A DNA stretch of 64,000 nt. Source: Gammaproteobacteria bacterium. GTDB taxonomy: Bacteria; Pseudomonadota; Gammaproteobacteria; Eutrophobiales; Eutrophobiaceae. The notes under the pieces are model-generated. The model did not search any database. It had not been told where the DNA came from and saw nothing but the letters and a program-made list of their open reading frames with translations. Position 1 is the first letter of the stretch. Each line of letters opens with the position of its first letter. Shown in pieces: positions 10,189 to 20,339 of this stretch. Location: assembly GCA_030829985.1 (NCBI GenBank), contig JAURNW010000028.1:40285-104284 (forward strand), written 5' to 3'. Position numbers and translations under genes: made by a program.

Positions 10189-11556
10189 TTATTTAAACGG
10201 CATTCCTGGAGGTGGCATATTGCCGCCCATACCACGCAACATCTTGGCCATACCGCCCTTGCCAGACATTTTTTTCATCATCTTCTGCATTTGTTTAAAT
10301 TGTTTTAAAAGCTTGTTTATATCCTGAATTTGTGTGCCTGATCCGGCTGCAATACGTTTTTTACGCGAACCATTAATGACGTCTGGTGCTACTCGCTCTT
10401 TACGTGTCATTGAATCTATAATCGCGCCTAGTTTAACAAACTCACGATCATTTACCTGTGAAGCGGCACCGGGCGGTAATTTTGACATACCCGGTATTTT
10501 ATCCAGCATTCCGGCAATACCACCCATACTACTCATTTGTTTTAATTGATCCCGAAAATCTTCCAGTGTAAACCCTTTGCCCTGTTTGAGTTTCTTGGCA
10601 AGTTTAAGTGCCTGCTCCTGATCTGTTTTTTCTTCAACTTCTTCAATCAGGCTCAGGACATCACCCATCCCCAGGATGCGTGATGCAATTCTTTCCGGAT
10701 GAAATGCTGATAAAGCATCACTCTTTTCACCGGTGCCGATAAACTTGATTGGCTTGCCGGTGACATGCTTGACGGTCAACGCGGCACCACCTCGTGCATC
10801 GCCATCTGTCTTGGTCAATATTGTACCCGTCAATGGTAAAGCATCGTTGAACGCTGCAGCAGCGTTAACAGCATCTTGTCCCATCATACTATCAATGACG
10901 AATAGTGTTTCCACTGGCGAAATCGCGCTATGTACCTGCTTGATCTCTTGCATCATATCGTCGTCAATATGTAAGCGACCGGCACTATCAACAATCAGTA
11001 CATCAATTAATTGACGGCGGGCAGTATCAACCGCATTGGAAGCAATAGTTTTCGGTTTTTCGTTTTCATTGCTTTCAATCCAGATCAGCTCATTTTCACT
11101 CGCCAAAGTCTGTAATTGTTTTATCGCAGCAGGTCGATAAACATCACAGCTAACCACGGCGACCTTTTTATTTTCTTTCTGCTTTATCCAACGGCCTAGT
11201 TTTGCTGCTGTTGTGGTCTTGCCTGCACCCTGCAAACCAGCCAATAAAATAACTGCTGGGGGTTGTGTCTTGAGATTTAATGGCTCATTGCTTTCTCCCA
11301 TTAGAGAAACCAATTCCTCATTTACAATCTTAATTAAAGCTTGGCCTGGCGTAAGACTGGTCAGAACCGCTTTATCGAGAGAACGATCGCGCACATGTTG
11401 AATAAAGTCTCGAACGACGGGTAAGGCAACATCAGCTTCGAGCAAGGCCATACGGACTTCTCTCAATCCATCCCTGATATTTTCTTCACTTAAACGACCA
11501 TGTCCACGCAGGTCTTTAAAAACCCGGCTTAATTTATCGGATAGGGCATCAAACAT
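10189..11556 (-). CDS. ffh: Signal recognition particle protein Ffh (SRP54)
   Basis: Ffh binds signal sequences of nascent inner-membrane proteins and, with 4.5S RNA, delivers ribosomes to FtsY. The 455-residue protein has an N-terminal helical bundle, the GTPase G domain with P-loop GLQGAGKTTTAAKLG (residues 107-121), DVYRPAA, IVDSAGR and TKTDGDARGG, and the methionine-rich M domain (residues about 325-455). Its RNA partner is encoded at about 49.0 kb in this same window. ypjD and corB lie divergently upstream, the conserved gammaproteobacterial arrangement. Confidence 0.97.
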   Translation of the reverse strand: MFDALSDKLSRVFKDLRGHGRLSEENIRDGLREVRMALLEADVALPVVRDFIQHVRDRSLDKAVLTSLTPGQALIKIVNEELVSLMGESNEPLNLKTQPPAVILLAGLQGAGKTTTAAKLGRWIKQKENKKVAVVSCDVYRPAAIKQLQTLASENELIWIESNENEKPKTIASNAVDTARRQLIDVLIVDSAGRLHIDDDMMQEIKQVHSAISPVETLFVIDSMMGQDAVNAAAAFNDALPLTGTILTKTDGDARGGAALTVKHVTGKPIKFIGTGEKSDALSAFHPERIASRILGMGDVLSLIEEVEEKTDQEQALKLAKKLKQGKGFTLEDFRDQLKQMSSMGGIAGMLDKIPGMSKLPPGAASQVNDREFVKLGAIIDSMTRKERVAPDVINGSRKKRIAAGSGTQIQDINKLLKQFKQMQKMMKKMSGKGGMAKMLRGMGGNMPPPGMPFK

Positions 11557-11722
11557 ATTTTTCTGAAGTCATCATTATATAATTATCGGAATAGCCGACT
11601 ATTCTAACTTATTAATTCAATTACTTAAAAACTTCTTTATTAAATCTGCGTACTGAATCAATACTTCTACAGCCAGCCAGAATATGCAATCATCTGGCTA
11701 ATTATTTAGATAATATCGAACT

Positions 11723-12529
11723 ATGAGTATTCAACCCATTATCGCTGTATTGCTGTACCTGATATCTACATTCCTGGTAGGTGCCAAACTGACGTACCCG
11801 TCAACGCTATTTGGCAAAACCCGGCCGATCATGCTTATGACAGGCATGATCGGCATCATTTTGCATGCGCATTTATTGTATCAATTGATTGTTCTAGGAA
11901 ACGGTTTTGATTTCGGCTTTTTTAATGCCGTTTCATTAGTTGGATGGCTGGTCGCATTAATCGTAATTTTGACATCTCTATTTCGTCCGTTAGAGAATTT
12001 GCTACTTATTATATTCCCCATCGCCAGTCTAACCATATTACTTGAACTATTTATTCCGGGAGGACGAATCCTGGATGATTCCTTATCAACCGGATTACGT
12101 ATCCATATCCTGCTATCTATCTGTGCATACAGCTTACTATTGATCAGCGCTATTCAGGCGTTGATCCTCGCCATACAAGAGAAACTGATAAAATCTAAAC
12201 GTGCGGCATTAACCATGAACATATTGCCGCCACTACAGGTAATGGAAGAACTATTAATACAGTTTATCGTCATTGGTTTTTTTCTATTAAGTCTCAGTCT
12301 CGCCTCGGGAACGATGTTTATAGATGACATTTTTGCCCAACGCCTGGCGCATAAAACCATATTATCAATGCTTGCCTGGGTTATTTATGCCATTTTACTT
12401 TGGGGTCGCTGGTCAGCCGGTTGGCGTGGAAAGCGGATTATTCGTTGGGCGCTGGGGGGGTTTACTGCATTGTTGCTCGCCTATTTCGGCTCGAAATTCG
12501 TGCTCGAAATGATATTACATCGCGTATAA
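11723..12529 (+). CDS. ypjD: YpjD/CcsA-type integral membrane protein
   Basis: The 268-residue protein has about eight transmembrane helices and belongs to the cytochrome c assembly (CcsA/HemX-like) superfamily; YpjD is the usual name for the copy next to ffh. The region around GLRIHILLSICAYSLLLISA holds a conserved His, and AHKTILSMLAWVIYAILLWGRW holds another, as in family members that handle haem. Evidence that YpjD itself acts in haem delivery is weak; genetic work in other bacteria ties it to the CorB neighbour and cation homeostasis, so function should be considered open. It is divergent from ffh across a 166-bp promoter region. Confidence 0.85.
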   Translation: MSIQPIIAVLLYLISTFLVGAKLTYPSTLFGKTRPIMLMTGMIGIILHAHLLYQLIVLGNGFDFGFFNAVSLVGWLVALIVILTSLFRPLENLLLIIFPIASLTILLELFIPGGRILDDSLSTGLRIHILLSICAYSLLLISAIQALILAIQEKLIKSKRAALTMNILPPLQVMEELLIQFIVIGFFLLSLSLASGTMFIDDIFAQRLAHKTILSMLAWVIYAILLWGRWSAGWRGKRIIRWALGGFTALLLAYFGSKFVLEMILHRV

Positions 12530-12613
12530 CAAATTTAATTCACTGAAAACTTGACACAAACGTAGGCTAATACAGCACAATACTCTCTGCTAATTTAATG
12601 AGGTTAACAATTT

Positions 12614-13897
12614 TTGGACAATATCCCGCTGCCGGTTCTGTTTGGGACCTTATTCTGTTTAATAATATTTTCCGCTTTTTTTTCCAGTTCAGAAACGGCT
12701 ATGATTTCATTAAATCGTTATCGTCTGCGTCATCTGGCAAAAGAAGGTAAACGCAGCGCCATCATTTCTGAAAAACTTCTGTCACGACCAGACCGTCTCA
12801 TCGGTCTTATATTGCTAGGTAATAACCTGGTAAATATCATCGCTGCATCTGTTGCAACATTGATTGGGATACGCTTGCTGGGTGATCTGGGAGTAGCGTT
12901 AGCGCCATTCGTACTAGTCATCATCTTTTTAATCTTTGCTGAAGTGTTACCAAAAACACTAGCGGCTATAAATCCTGAATCGATTGCCTTCCCGGCAAGC
13001 TATATCCTTGCACCATTAATGAAAATTGCTTACCCAGCCGTCTGGCTAGTGAACTGGATTTCAAATGGTTTATTGAGTTTATTTGGTGTGAGTTTAAATG
13101 ATCAAGGTGATGCGCCTCTATCACGAGACGAATTACGAACTATCGTGCGTGAAGCCGGTGCATTGATACCACAACGACATCGTCGCATGTTACTTAATAT
13201 ACTTGAACTCGAAAATGTTACCGTTGACGACATCATGGTGCCACGTAATGAAATTGCTGCGATTGATCTGGACGATCCGATCAAGGAAATCATGGAGCAG
13301 ATTAATCATTGTCAACACACTCGCCTGCCTGTTTATCAATCTAGCATTGATAATATTATTGGAATTATTCATCTTCGACGGATGTTACGAATTGTGAATG
13401 ATAAAAACGAAGTCACGAAAGAATCTATTAACGACATTATGAGTGATAGTTATTTTGTGCCTAAAGGTACGCCGTTACACACGCAGATGATGAAATTCCA
13501 ACGTAACAAACGTCGTTTTGGTATTGTCGTCAACGAATACGGTGTAATTCAAGGTTTAGTAACACTTGAAGATATTCTGGAAGAAATTGTTGGCGAGTTC
13601 ACGACCGACATGCAAACTTTTAATCTGGATATTCAGCCTCAAGAAGATGGTTCATATTTAATTGATTGCTCAGTTCATTTACGTGAAATAAACCGACAAC
13701 TAAAATGGAATCTCCCGACTGAGGGACCGAAAACATTAAATGGTCTTTTACTGGAACATCTGGAATATATACCTGAATCTGGCACTACACTGAAAATTAA
13801 TAATTATCTAGCAGAGATAACGCAAGTCTCTGAAAATTCTATAAAAATGGCTCGAGTAAAAATACTCCAGGAAACAATTGAAAATAATGAAGCATAA
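12614..13897 (+). CDS. corB: CorB/YfjD-type DUF21-CBS-CorC_HlyC membrane protein
   Basis: A CNNM/CorB-family Mg2+ transporter or transport regulator of 427 residues. The DUF21 domain (residues 1-180) starts with the characteristic FFSSSETAMISLNRYRLRHLAKEG and has four hydrophobic stretches; a CBS pair follows (about 195-335, VTVDDIMVPRNEI to EYGVIQGLVTLEDILEEIVGE), then the CorC_HlyC domain (about 340-420). Translation appears to begin at TTG 12614 preceded by GAGG about ten bases upstream; no ATG lies nearby. It follows ypjD by 84 nt and probably shares its transcript. A second Mg2+ system, mgtE, is encoded at 56-58 kb. Confidence 0.9.
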   Translation: MDNIPLPVLFGTLFCLIIFSAFFSSSETAMISLNRYRLRHLAKEGKRSAIISEKLLSRPDRLIGLILLGNNLVNIIAASVATLIGIRLLGDLGVALAPFVLVIIFLIFAEVLPKTLAAINPESIAFPASYILAPLMKIAYPAVWLVNWISNGLLSLFGVSLNDQGDAPLSRDELRTIVREAGALIPQRHRRMLLNILELENVTVDDIMVPRNEIAAIDLDDPIKEIMEQINHCQHTRLPVYQSSIDNIIGIIHLRRMLRIVNDKNEVTKESINDIMSDSYFVPKGTPLHTQMMKFQRNKRRFGIVVNEYGVIQGLVTLEDILEEIVGEFTTDMQTFNLDIQPQEDGSYLIDCSVHLREINRQLKWNLPTEGPKTLNGLLLEHLEYIPESGTTLKINNYLAEITQVSENSIKMARVKILQETIENNEA

Positions 13898-13962
13898 TCT
13901 TTCAATCTGAATTTTAGATTTCAGAACGGAATAAATTAAACCCCATTTAAATTTTTAATCAT

Positions 13963-15336
13963 TCAAAAATCCAGAATTTCCATAACCTGTGCGAGGTGTT
14001 TTACTGAATGTGTTTTCATTTCTTTTATTGCATTCTTTGGTTTATTCGCTTCAGCAATCAATGACTGTTTGAAACCATGCTTTACAGCCTCATTTAATCT
14101 TTCCATACCATTTTGTACCGGTCGTATTTCACCAGACAAGCCGACTTCACCAAACATTACCATGTCTTGTGGGAGTGGTTTGTTTTTGAAACTGGAGACT
14201 ATTGCCATTAATAATGGCAGGTCAATCGCAGTCTCGGAAATACGTACACCTCCAACAACATTGGTAAACACATCCTGATCACTCATAGAAATTCCGACAT
14301 GACGGTGCAAAACTGCAAGTAACATTGCCAAGCGATTTTGCTCAAGGCCAAGCGCAACACGGCGGGGGTTTCCCAGGTGTGATTGATCAACCAACGCCTG
14401 AACTTCTACCAACATAGGCCGTGTTCCTTCCCGCGTTACCATAATGGCGCTACCTGATACCGGATCTTCATGACGTGATAAAAATATGGCAGAAGGGTTA
14501 GAGACTTCTCTCAGACCTTTATCAGTCATGGCGAATATACCTAATTCATTCACTGCGCCATAACGATTCTTAACAGTGCGTACAACTCGATAACGACTAC
14601 TACTATCACCTTCAAAATAAAGTACCGTATCGACCATATGTTCTAACACTCTAGGGCCGGCTAATGCGCCTTCTTTAGTAACATGTCCAACCAGAAATAA
14701 TGCTGTATTGGTTTGCTTGGCAAACCTGACTAATTGAGCAGCACATTCTCTGACTTGTGCAACAGAACCGGGAGCAGATTGCAAAATATCACTGTAAACT
14801 GTTTGGATTGAATCAATCACTATGACTCTCGCCTTTTCTTTACTGGCAACATTCAGAATTCGTTCAAGATGATTCTCAGTGAGTATTCGTAATGCTCCTA
14901 AAGATAAGCCCAGTCTCTTTCCGCGCAATCCAACTTGTTGTGCAGACTCTTCACCGGTGACATAAAGACTCGGCACACCCGAAGCACTATCGAGGCAAGC
15001 CAGGGTTTGTAGCAATAGCGTTGATTTACCAATGCCTGGATCACCACCAATCAGGGTTACTGAACCATTGACCAGACCACCACCCATAACACGATCCAGT
15101 TCGTCCAGCCCTGTTGCTTGTCGATAAGTCTCAGTTGTTTCAACGGCATCTAGCGAACAGACTTCAGCCGGTCCGGCAAGGTGTTCACGAAAACGATTGT
15201 TATCAGATGTCGATTTTTTTTCTATGATGCTTTCCTGCAATGTATTCCAGGCCATACAATCAGGACATTGCCCGACCCATTTTGGCGTTTCCGCACCACA
15301 TTCATTACATTGAAACTGGATTTTTGTTTTACTCAC
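13963..15336 (-). CDS. radA: DNA repair protein RadA
   Basis: RadA is a RecA-like, DnaB-related ATPase that drives branch migration in recombination. From the GTG at 15336 it is 457 residues and starts VSKTKIQFQCNECG, matching the family N-terminus; an upstream ATG at 15381 would add 15 residues within alr and is rejected. A C4 zinc finger (CNECG...CPDC), Walker A GGDPGIGKSTLLLQ, the RadA motif KNRYG, and a C-terminal Lon-like domain (GEIRPVQNGMERLNEA) are all present. It overlaps the 3' end of alr by eight bases, suggesting coupling in an operon dnaB-alr-radA. Confidence 0.95.
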   Translation of the reverse strand: MSKTKIQFQCNECGAETPKWVGQCPDCMAWNTLQESIIEKKSTSDNNRFREHLAGPAEVCSLDAVETTETYRQATGLDELDRVMGGGLVNGSVTLIGGDPGIGKSTLLLQTLACLDSASGVPSLYVTGEESAQQVGLRGKRLGLSLGALRILTENHLERILNVASKEKARVIVIDSIQTVYSDILQSAPGSVAQVRECAAQLVRFAKQTNTALFLVGHVTKEGALAGPRVLEHMVDTVLYFEGDSSSRYRVVRTVKNRYGAVNELGIFAMTDKGLREVSNPSAIFLSRHEDPVSGSAIMVTREGTRPMLVEVQALVDQSHLGNPRRVALGLEQNRLAMLLAVLHRHVGISMSDQDVFTNVVGGVRISETAIDLPLLMAIVSSFKNKPLPQDMVMFGEVGLSGEIRPVQNGMERLNEAVKHGFKQSLIAEANKPKNAIKEMKTHSVKHLAQVMEILDF

Positions 15337-16408
15337 GCTCAATGAATTCCAGTCGTTTATGCACACCGCATAGCAATTCATAGGGAATCGTATCTGCGTG
15401 ACGTGCGATCTCTTCTACTGGTAATGATTCACCCCATAACACGACCCTGTCGCCAATCCTGGCCTCTGGTTGATTTCTTAGATCAATAGTCAACATATCC
15501 ATTGAGGCTCTACCAATCAATGCACAACGAACACCATTAACAAGTACCGGCGTACCTGATTCTGCATGTCGTGGAAAACCGTCACCATAACCAGCAGCCA
15601 CCACACCCACTGGCATATCTTCTGGACAACGCCAGGTTGCGCCATAACCGACAGGTTCACCTTTTTCTAATTTTTGAATGGAGATCAGTTCAGACTCTAG
15701 TGTCATGACTGGTTTTAAGCCAATCTGTTCTGCATGACTATCAGACATTGGTGAAACACCATAAAGCATCAAGCCCGGACGTATCCATTCAGCGTGTGTC
15801 TCTGGCAGTCCAATTACTGCAGCAGAATTAGCAATCGTCTTTTCGACGTCAATGTCACCACAGAATTGTTTGAAATTTTCTAATTGTTGTTGCGTTAGAG
15901 GATGGCTATCTTCATTGGCCGTAGCAAGATGTGTCATCAACCGATAAGGTTTTTTTATATTCTTACAATCTGCCACACGTTTTAAAACTTCGTCTGTTTT
16001 ACTGAGCGGGAAACCTAATCGATGCATGCCCGTATCGATTTTCACCCACACATGGAGTGGTTCATCAAGTTTTGATTGTTCTAAAATATCGAGTTGAAAT
16101 TCATTATGCAGCACAATATCCAGATTAAGCTTAACGATATCATTTAAATCTGTTGCTTTATGAGGTCCTTCCAGCAGGACTATAGGCGTAGTGATAGAGG
16201 CGATTCGTAACTGTTCTGCTTCTTCGAGACAGGCCACACCAAAAGCATCTGCATCGCTTAGTGTCCTGGCAACTCTAACCAAACCATGACCATAAGCATC
16301 CGCCTTGATGATAGCCATTATCTTTGAGTGTGGAGCTAATGCTTGTATATGCTTGAAATTATGCTTAAGAGCCTGCTTATCTATGACTACCCGTGATGGA
16401 CGACTCAT
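15329..16408 (-). CDS. alr: Alanine racemase
   Basis: Alr interconverts L- and D-alanine with PLP, supplying D-alanine for peptidoglycan. The 359-residue protein has the PLP-lysine motif AIIKADAYGHG near residue 34, the second catalytic tyrosine region AAGYGDGFPRH, and GRASMDMLTIDL. Its ATG overlaps the dnaB stop (ATGA), and its end overlaps the radA GTG by eight bases. The dnaB-alr neighbourhood is standard in gammaproteobacteria. Confidence 0.96.
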   Translation of the reverse strand: MSRPSRVVIDKQALKHNFKHIQALAPHSKIMAIIKADAYGHGLVRVARTLSDADAFGVACLEEAEQLRIASITTPIVLLEGPHKATDLNDIVKLNLDIVLHNEFQLDILEQSKLDEPLHVWVKIDTGMHRLGFPLSKTDEVLKRVADCKNIKKPYRLMTHLATANEDSHPLTQQQLENFKQFCGDIDVEKTIANSAAVIGLPETHAEWIRPGLMLYGVSPMSDSHAEQIGLKPVMTLESELISIQKLEKGEPVGYGATWRCPEDMPVGVVAAGYGDGFPRHAESGTPVLVNGVRCALIGRASMDMLTIDLRNQPEARIGDRVVLWGESLPVEEIARHADTIPYELLCGVHKRLEFIERE

Positions 16409-17811
16409 CCATAGCCCCCCCCAACCGGAGAATGTGCATAATCCTCTACATAGTTTTCAAAACGAGTATATTGACCAAGAAATGATAGTTTAACTTTACC
16501 TATTGGACCGTTTCGCTGTTTACTGATAATAATTTCCGCTATTCCTTTATCTACGCTTTCCGAATCATAAACTTCATCTCGATAGATAAACAAAATCACG
16601 TCAGCATCTTGCTCAATTGCACCTGATTCGCGTAAATCTGACATCACTGGTCGTTTGTCCGTACGAGATTCCAGACTACGATTCAACTGTGATAGAGCTA
16701 TAACAGGAACTTTTAGTTCTTTCGCCATCGCCTTCAGAGAACGGGATATCTCGGATATTTCTGTGGCTCTATTTTCAGAAGTTCCAGCTACTTGCATTAA
16801 CTGCAAATAATCCACAACCACCAGGTCGAGACCATGTTCACGAGAAATACGTCTGCAGCGTGCGCGTAATTCGGCAGGTGTCAGTGCCGGTGTATCATCG
16901 ATAAACATTCTTGTTTCTTGCAAGATTCCAACTGCTGAAGTTAACCGTGGCCAATCTTCATCATCGAGTTTACCGGTGCGAACCTTATGTTGGTCAATGC
17001 GTCCCAATGAAGACATCATACGCATGGCCAATTGTTCGCCTGGCATTTCCATACTAAAGACAGCAACACTATGCTTACCCTTAATTGCGGCATGTTCAGC
17101 AATATTTACAGCAAAAGCTGTTTTACCCATGGATGGTCGACCAGCAACAATAATTAAATCTGAACGTTGGAAACCTGCCGTCTTCATGTCCAGGTCATCA
17201 TAACCCGTCGCTATACCCGTTATTGGACTGTCTTTGTGGAATAATTCATCCACTTTATTCAAGGCATCTTTTAAATATTCCTTGATGAGTTGATAACTTT
17301 TACGACCACGATTTTCGTGTTCTGCAATTTCAAATACTGTCTGTTCTGCAAACTCCAAAATTTGTTCGCTACTACGTCCCTGCGGATTAAATACCGTATC
17401 GTTAATATCGGTTGTTGCAGAAATTAACTGTCGCAGGATGGAACGTTTTCGAACAATATCAGCGTAGGCACTAATATTACTTGCACTTGGGGTGTTTTCG
17501 GCTAATGCAGCGAGCTTGCGCATACCGCCGGCATCATCAAGTAACTGATGGTTTTCCAACCATTCAGCCACCGTCACAATATCGTAAGGCTGCCCTTCTT
17601 CGCTGAGTTGGCTAATGGCACGAAAAATAATGCGGTGATCTTTTCGATAGAAATCTTCTTCACGAACACGTTCGACAACCTTGTCCCAGGCTTCTTTATC
17701 GAGGAATGCGCCACCTAATACAGCTTGTTCAGCTTCTATCGAATGCGGCGGAATTTTTAATGCTAATGTCTCAGCATCAGTTGAATAGGATGTTTGCCCC
17801 GGTTCCTGCAT
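16405..17811 (-). CDS. dnaB: Replicative DNA helicase DnaB
   Basis: Hexameric 5'-3' helicase at the replication fork. The 468-residue protein has the N-terminal primase-interacting domain (PHSIEAEQAVLGG to about residue 150) and a RecA-like ATPase domain with Walker A GRPSMGKTAFAVN, VVVDYLQLM (Walker B) and SDLRESGAIEQDADVI. No intein is present. It follows rplI in the same direction after 99 bases and overlaps alr downstream. Confidence 0.97.
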   Translation of the reverse strand: MQEPGQTSYSTDAETLALKIPPHSIEAEQAVLGGAFLDKEAWDKVVERVREEDFYRKDHRIIFRAISQLSEEGQPYDIVTVAEWLENHQLLDDAGGMRKLAALAENTPSASNISAYADIVRKRSILRQLISATTDINDTVFNPQGRSSEQILEFAEQTVFEIAEHENRGRKSYQLIKEYLKDALNKVDELFHKDSPITGIATGYDDLDMKTAGFQRSDLIIVAGRPSMGKTAFAVNIAEHAAIKGKHSVAVFSMEMPGEQLAMRMMSSLGRIDQHKVRTGKLDDEDWPRLTSAVGILQETRMFIDDTPALTPAELRARCRRISREHGLDLVVVDYLQLMQVAGTSENRATEISEISRSLKAMAKELKVPVIALSQLNRSLESRTDKRPVMSDLRESGAIEQDADVILFIYRDEVYDSESVDKGIAEIIISKQRNGPIGKVKLSFLGQYTRFENYVEDYAHSPVGGGYG

Positions 17812-17910
17812 TAGCTCTCCTGGATCGAGAATCGATCCAAATAAAACACAAGATAGCCCGATTAAAAGCTATCTCGAAGAATCAACTATTTTGCTGAACC
17901 GGGTTGAAAA

Positions 17911-18366
17911 CTAAACTTCTTCTTCCGGAACAACACTTACCTTGATGATAGCAGAAACGTCCGAATGAAGTTGAACATCAACTTCAAATTCACCCGTATT
18001 ACGTATCGGACCATCTGGCATCCTGATTTCATGTTTAGCAAGCTCAACACCCGTTAGCGTTACTGTCTCAGCAATATCAATAGTACCAACAGAACCGAAT
18101 AATTTACCCTCGGCACCTGCTTTACGTGAAATAGCGATACTCACTATATTGAGTTTTTCAGCACGTGCTGTTGCTGCAGCTAATGACTCTTGTTGCTGTT
18201 TTTCCAGTTCGGCCCTACGAGCATCAAATTTGGCAATATTATCAACAGTTGCGGAAACTGCTTTGCCGCTCGGGATAAGATAGTTTCTACCAAAACCAGG
18301 TTTAACGTTGACCTGGTCGCCCAACTCGCCGAGTTTATGTACTTTTTCAAGCAATATAACTTCCAT
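17911..18366 (-). CDS. rplI: 50S ribosomal protein L9
   Basis: L9 binds 23S rRNA and helps maintain frame during translation. The 151-residue protein begins with the nearly invariant [19 protein letters not shown] and [14 protein letters not shown], followed by the long connecting helix and the C-terminal globular domain, the usual length. It is the last ribosomal gene of the rpsF-rpsR-(DUF2232)-rplI cluster and is preceded by a GAGGTAATC-type ribosome site. Confidence 0.97.
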   Translation of the reverse strand: MEVILLEKVHKLGELGDQVNVKPGFGRNYLIPSGKAVSATVDNIAKFDARRAELEKQQQESLAAATARAEKLNIVSIAISRKAGAEGKLFGSVGTIDIAETVTLTGVELAKHEIRMPDGPIRNTGEFEVDVQLHSDVSAIIKVSVVPEEEV

Positions 18367-18433
18367 CAGATTACCTCAATTCATAACGATTTTATAATAA
18401 CAGATTCTTCACAGACTCGTCTTCGGATTCATT

Positions 18434-19324
18434 TTACGAGTCAATTTTTATTTTACGCCAGTTCACATAGACATCCATCATACCTAAACAGGCGATAAAT
18501 AATGCCATTTGCGGCATTAGTATCAGCAAGCAATACATCGATGCAATCCATGCGGTTGATAGTTTAAATTTATCAACATTACGATGTACTGATGAGATAC
18601 CTTGTATTAAATACACAAACATCAAAACTACCATGATATCCCTGAACAAATCCCGCCATGGTTCAGCCAACGTAAACACCAACAAAATCATCACTGCACT
18701 TGTAGGCAGTATCATCCAGGGCAAACGCAATGCATAAAATTCCTGCCTGAATGCGCCCGGATTAAACAATTTCGACTGCCACCACCTCGCCAGCAACACA
18801 CTCATAACAATATTCAGCAGTAAGCCGGCCATCATCATTGCATTTAACATGCTAGCAGCTGGGTCTAAAACAGCTTTATACTGCTCAATGTGCTCTGGCG
18901 GCATGGTTTTTTCGATCATCAACATCAACCATTGCTGCCACCAGACCGACACATCACCAATAAACATATACATGACAGCGATTAACACTGCTGCCATAAG
19001 TCCCACAATAAGTAGCAATAAACCTTGTTGCGCATACGCTCTAAGTACTGCAGCTGCAAACCAGACTGGTAACCAAATGACCAGCGCATACATTAAACCA
19101 AGTTGTAATGGTAAATTGGCAAGTAGTGAAAAAACTACTAATAATAATAAACTTGTAAACAAGGTTTGCATGCCTATCACACTTCCCTTTCTCAAGGTAA
19201 GCAGTGCGACGACTGATCCATTGATCAGAAATGCAAACGGTGGCAATAGTAACGAAATCAGAGCACTAAACGTTACTGCTGAAATGGCCTGAAGCCTGCC
19301 ACTCAATATGTAGTTGCCAATCAA
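18434..19324 (-). CDS. DUF2232-family membrane protein in the ribosomal S6/S18/L9 operon
   Basis: A 296-residue polytopic protein with about eight hydrophobic helices and almost no long soluble part. Position between rpsR and rplI and overall pattern (start GNYILSGRLQAISAVTFSALISLLLPPFAFLINGS) fit the DUF2232/YybS-like proteins found at this place in many gammaproteobacteria. The family is thought to resemble substrate-binding (S) components of transporters, but no function is established. Location among ribosomal genes suggests constitutive expression in growing cells. Confidence 0.78.
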   Translation of the reverse strand: MIGNYILSGRLQAISAVTFSALISLLLPPFAFLINGSVVALLTLRKGSVIGMQTLFTSLLLLVVFSLLANLPLQLGLMYALVIWLPVWFAAAVLRAYAQQGLLLLIVGLMAAVLIAVMYMFIGDVSVWWQQWLMLMIEKTMPPEHIEQYKAVLDPAASMLNAMMMAGLLLNIVMSVLLARWWQSKLFNPGAFRQEFYALRLPWMILPTSAVMILLVFTLAEPWRDLFRDIMVVLMFVYLIQGISSVHRNVDKFKLSTAWIASMYCLLILMPQMALFIACLGMMDVYVNWRKIKIDS

Positions 19325-19429
19325 TTTAATATTTACTACTCACAGGCCAATTGGTATTGGTTTTTGTGCCTGAATAGTTCACCTGAAAAAGATGTACTAT
19401 TGAATAAACCTAACGCTTATTAAAGCAGA

Positions 19430-19654
19430 TTAATGTGCGTCACAATAAGGTATCAACGCAAGGAAGCGCGCACGCTTGATTGCAGTTGATAACTGTCGTT
19501 GATATCTGGCATTTGTTCCAGAAATACGACTTGGAACAATCTTTCCTGATTCAGACACATAATTCTTGAGTGTGGTGATATCTTTATAATCTATCTCTTT
19601 CACACCATCTGCGGTAAAACGACAAAAACGTTTACGTTTAAAATATCGAGCCAT
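19430..19654 (-). CDS. rpsR: 30S ribosomal protein S18
   Basis: S18 forms a heterodimer with S6 on the 30S platform. The 74-residue protein has the conserved [20 protein letters not shown] and [20 protein letters not shown] segments and the standard length. It lies 17 nt downstream of rpsF, as expected for stoichiometric partners. Confidence 0.97.
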   Translation of the reverse strand: MARYFKRKRFCRFTADGVKEIDYKDITTLKNYVSESGKIVPSRISGTNARYQRQLSTAIKRARFLALIPYCDAH

Positions 19655-19671
19655 CTTATAATCCTCTCAAT

Positions 19672-20154
19672 TTATTCTTCTGATTCAGATTTATCGGTTG
19701 ATTCTTCAACCGCATCATCCTGACTGGTTTCTTCAATATCAGCATCTGCGTCAGAGTCATCTGCATCAGATTCTTCAGAAGCATCATCAGTACTAGTTAC
19801 ATTCGCTACCGGTTCAGGACGACTGCCTTCTTCATCTTTGGATTTAATCAACAAGGATGGTTCGGTAACAGCCTCCTCTTTCTTAATGACCAGATTACGG
19901 ATAACAGCGTCATTGAAACGAAATCCATCCGTCAATTGTGTTAGCGATTCAGAATCACATTCAATGTTCATAAGAACATAGTGTGCCTTGTGGATTTTGT
20001 TAATTGGGTATGCCAAAAGCCGACGACCCCAGTCTTCCAGACGGTGAACCGTGCCGTTATTGCTTGTGACGATGCTCTGATAGCGTTCTATCATCGCAGG
20101 AACTTGCTCGCTCTGATCCGGATGGACCAGAAAGACGATTTCATAGTGTCTCAT
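19672..20154 (-). CDS. rpsF: 30S ribosomal protein S6 with long acidic C-terminal tail
   Basis: S6 is a 30S platform protein paired with S18. Residues 1-98 form the normal S6 core ([43 protein letters not shown]). Residues about 105-160 are an Asp/Glu/Ser-rich, low-complexity tail ending in ESEE. Most S6 proteins have short tails, and in E. coli the ...EE terminus is a target for glutamate addition by RimK; the same modification is plausible here but not shown. First gene of the rpsF-rpsR-DUF2232-rplI group, with GGGGAT as ribosome site. Confidence 0.96.
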   Translation of the reverse strand: MRHYEIVFLVHPDQSEQVPAMIERYQSIVTSNNGTVHRLEDWGRRLLAYPINKIHKAHYVLMNIECDSESLTQLTDGFRFNDAVIRNLVIKKEEAVTEPSLLIKSKDEEGSRPEPVANVTSTDDASEESDADDSDADADIEETSQDDAVEESTDKSESEE

Positions 20155-20177
20155 TGTGTATCCCCATGGTTTTATTA

Positions 20178-20204
20178 GCCTCCCCGATCATATTTGGGTG
20201 AGGC
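20178..20204 (-). promoter_or_regulatory. Hairpin in rpsF leader, possible ribosomal-protein autoregulatory site
   Basis: Just upstream of the rpsF ribosome site the transcript can fold GCCTC-A-CCC / GGG-GAGGC around a ten-base A/T-rich loop. S6:S18 operons in many bacteria have a leader structure bound by the S6:S18 dimer to repress translation. The location fits, but I do not see the bulged CCG trinucleotide typical of that motif with certainty, so this is a candidate only. Confidence 0.3.
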
Positions 20205-20339
20205 AAGGACTTGTAAAGTGGCGCAATTCTAAAGGATTGGATTGTTCACTGCAATGCGTCATAGGCTAAATCAGGTAAAATTCTACTAAAATAGTCAAAG
20301 ACACCTGTTTTCCTGGCTATTTAAGCTTGTTTTATCCCG

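Noticed and set aside
11827..11852. GATCATGC...GCATGATC inverted repeat
   Set aside because: Lies inside ypjD coding sequence and encodes normal membrane-helix residues; likely chance.
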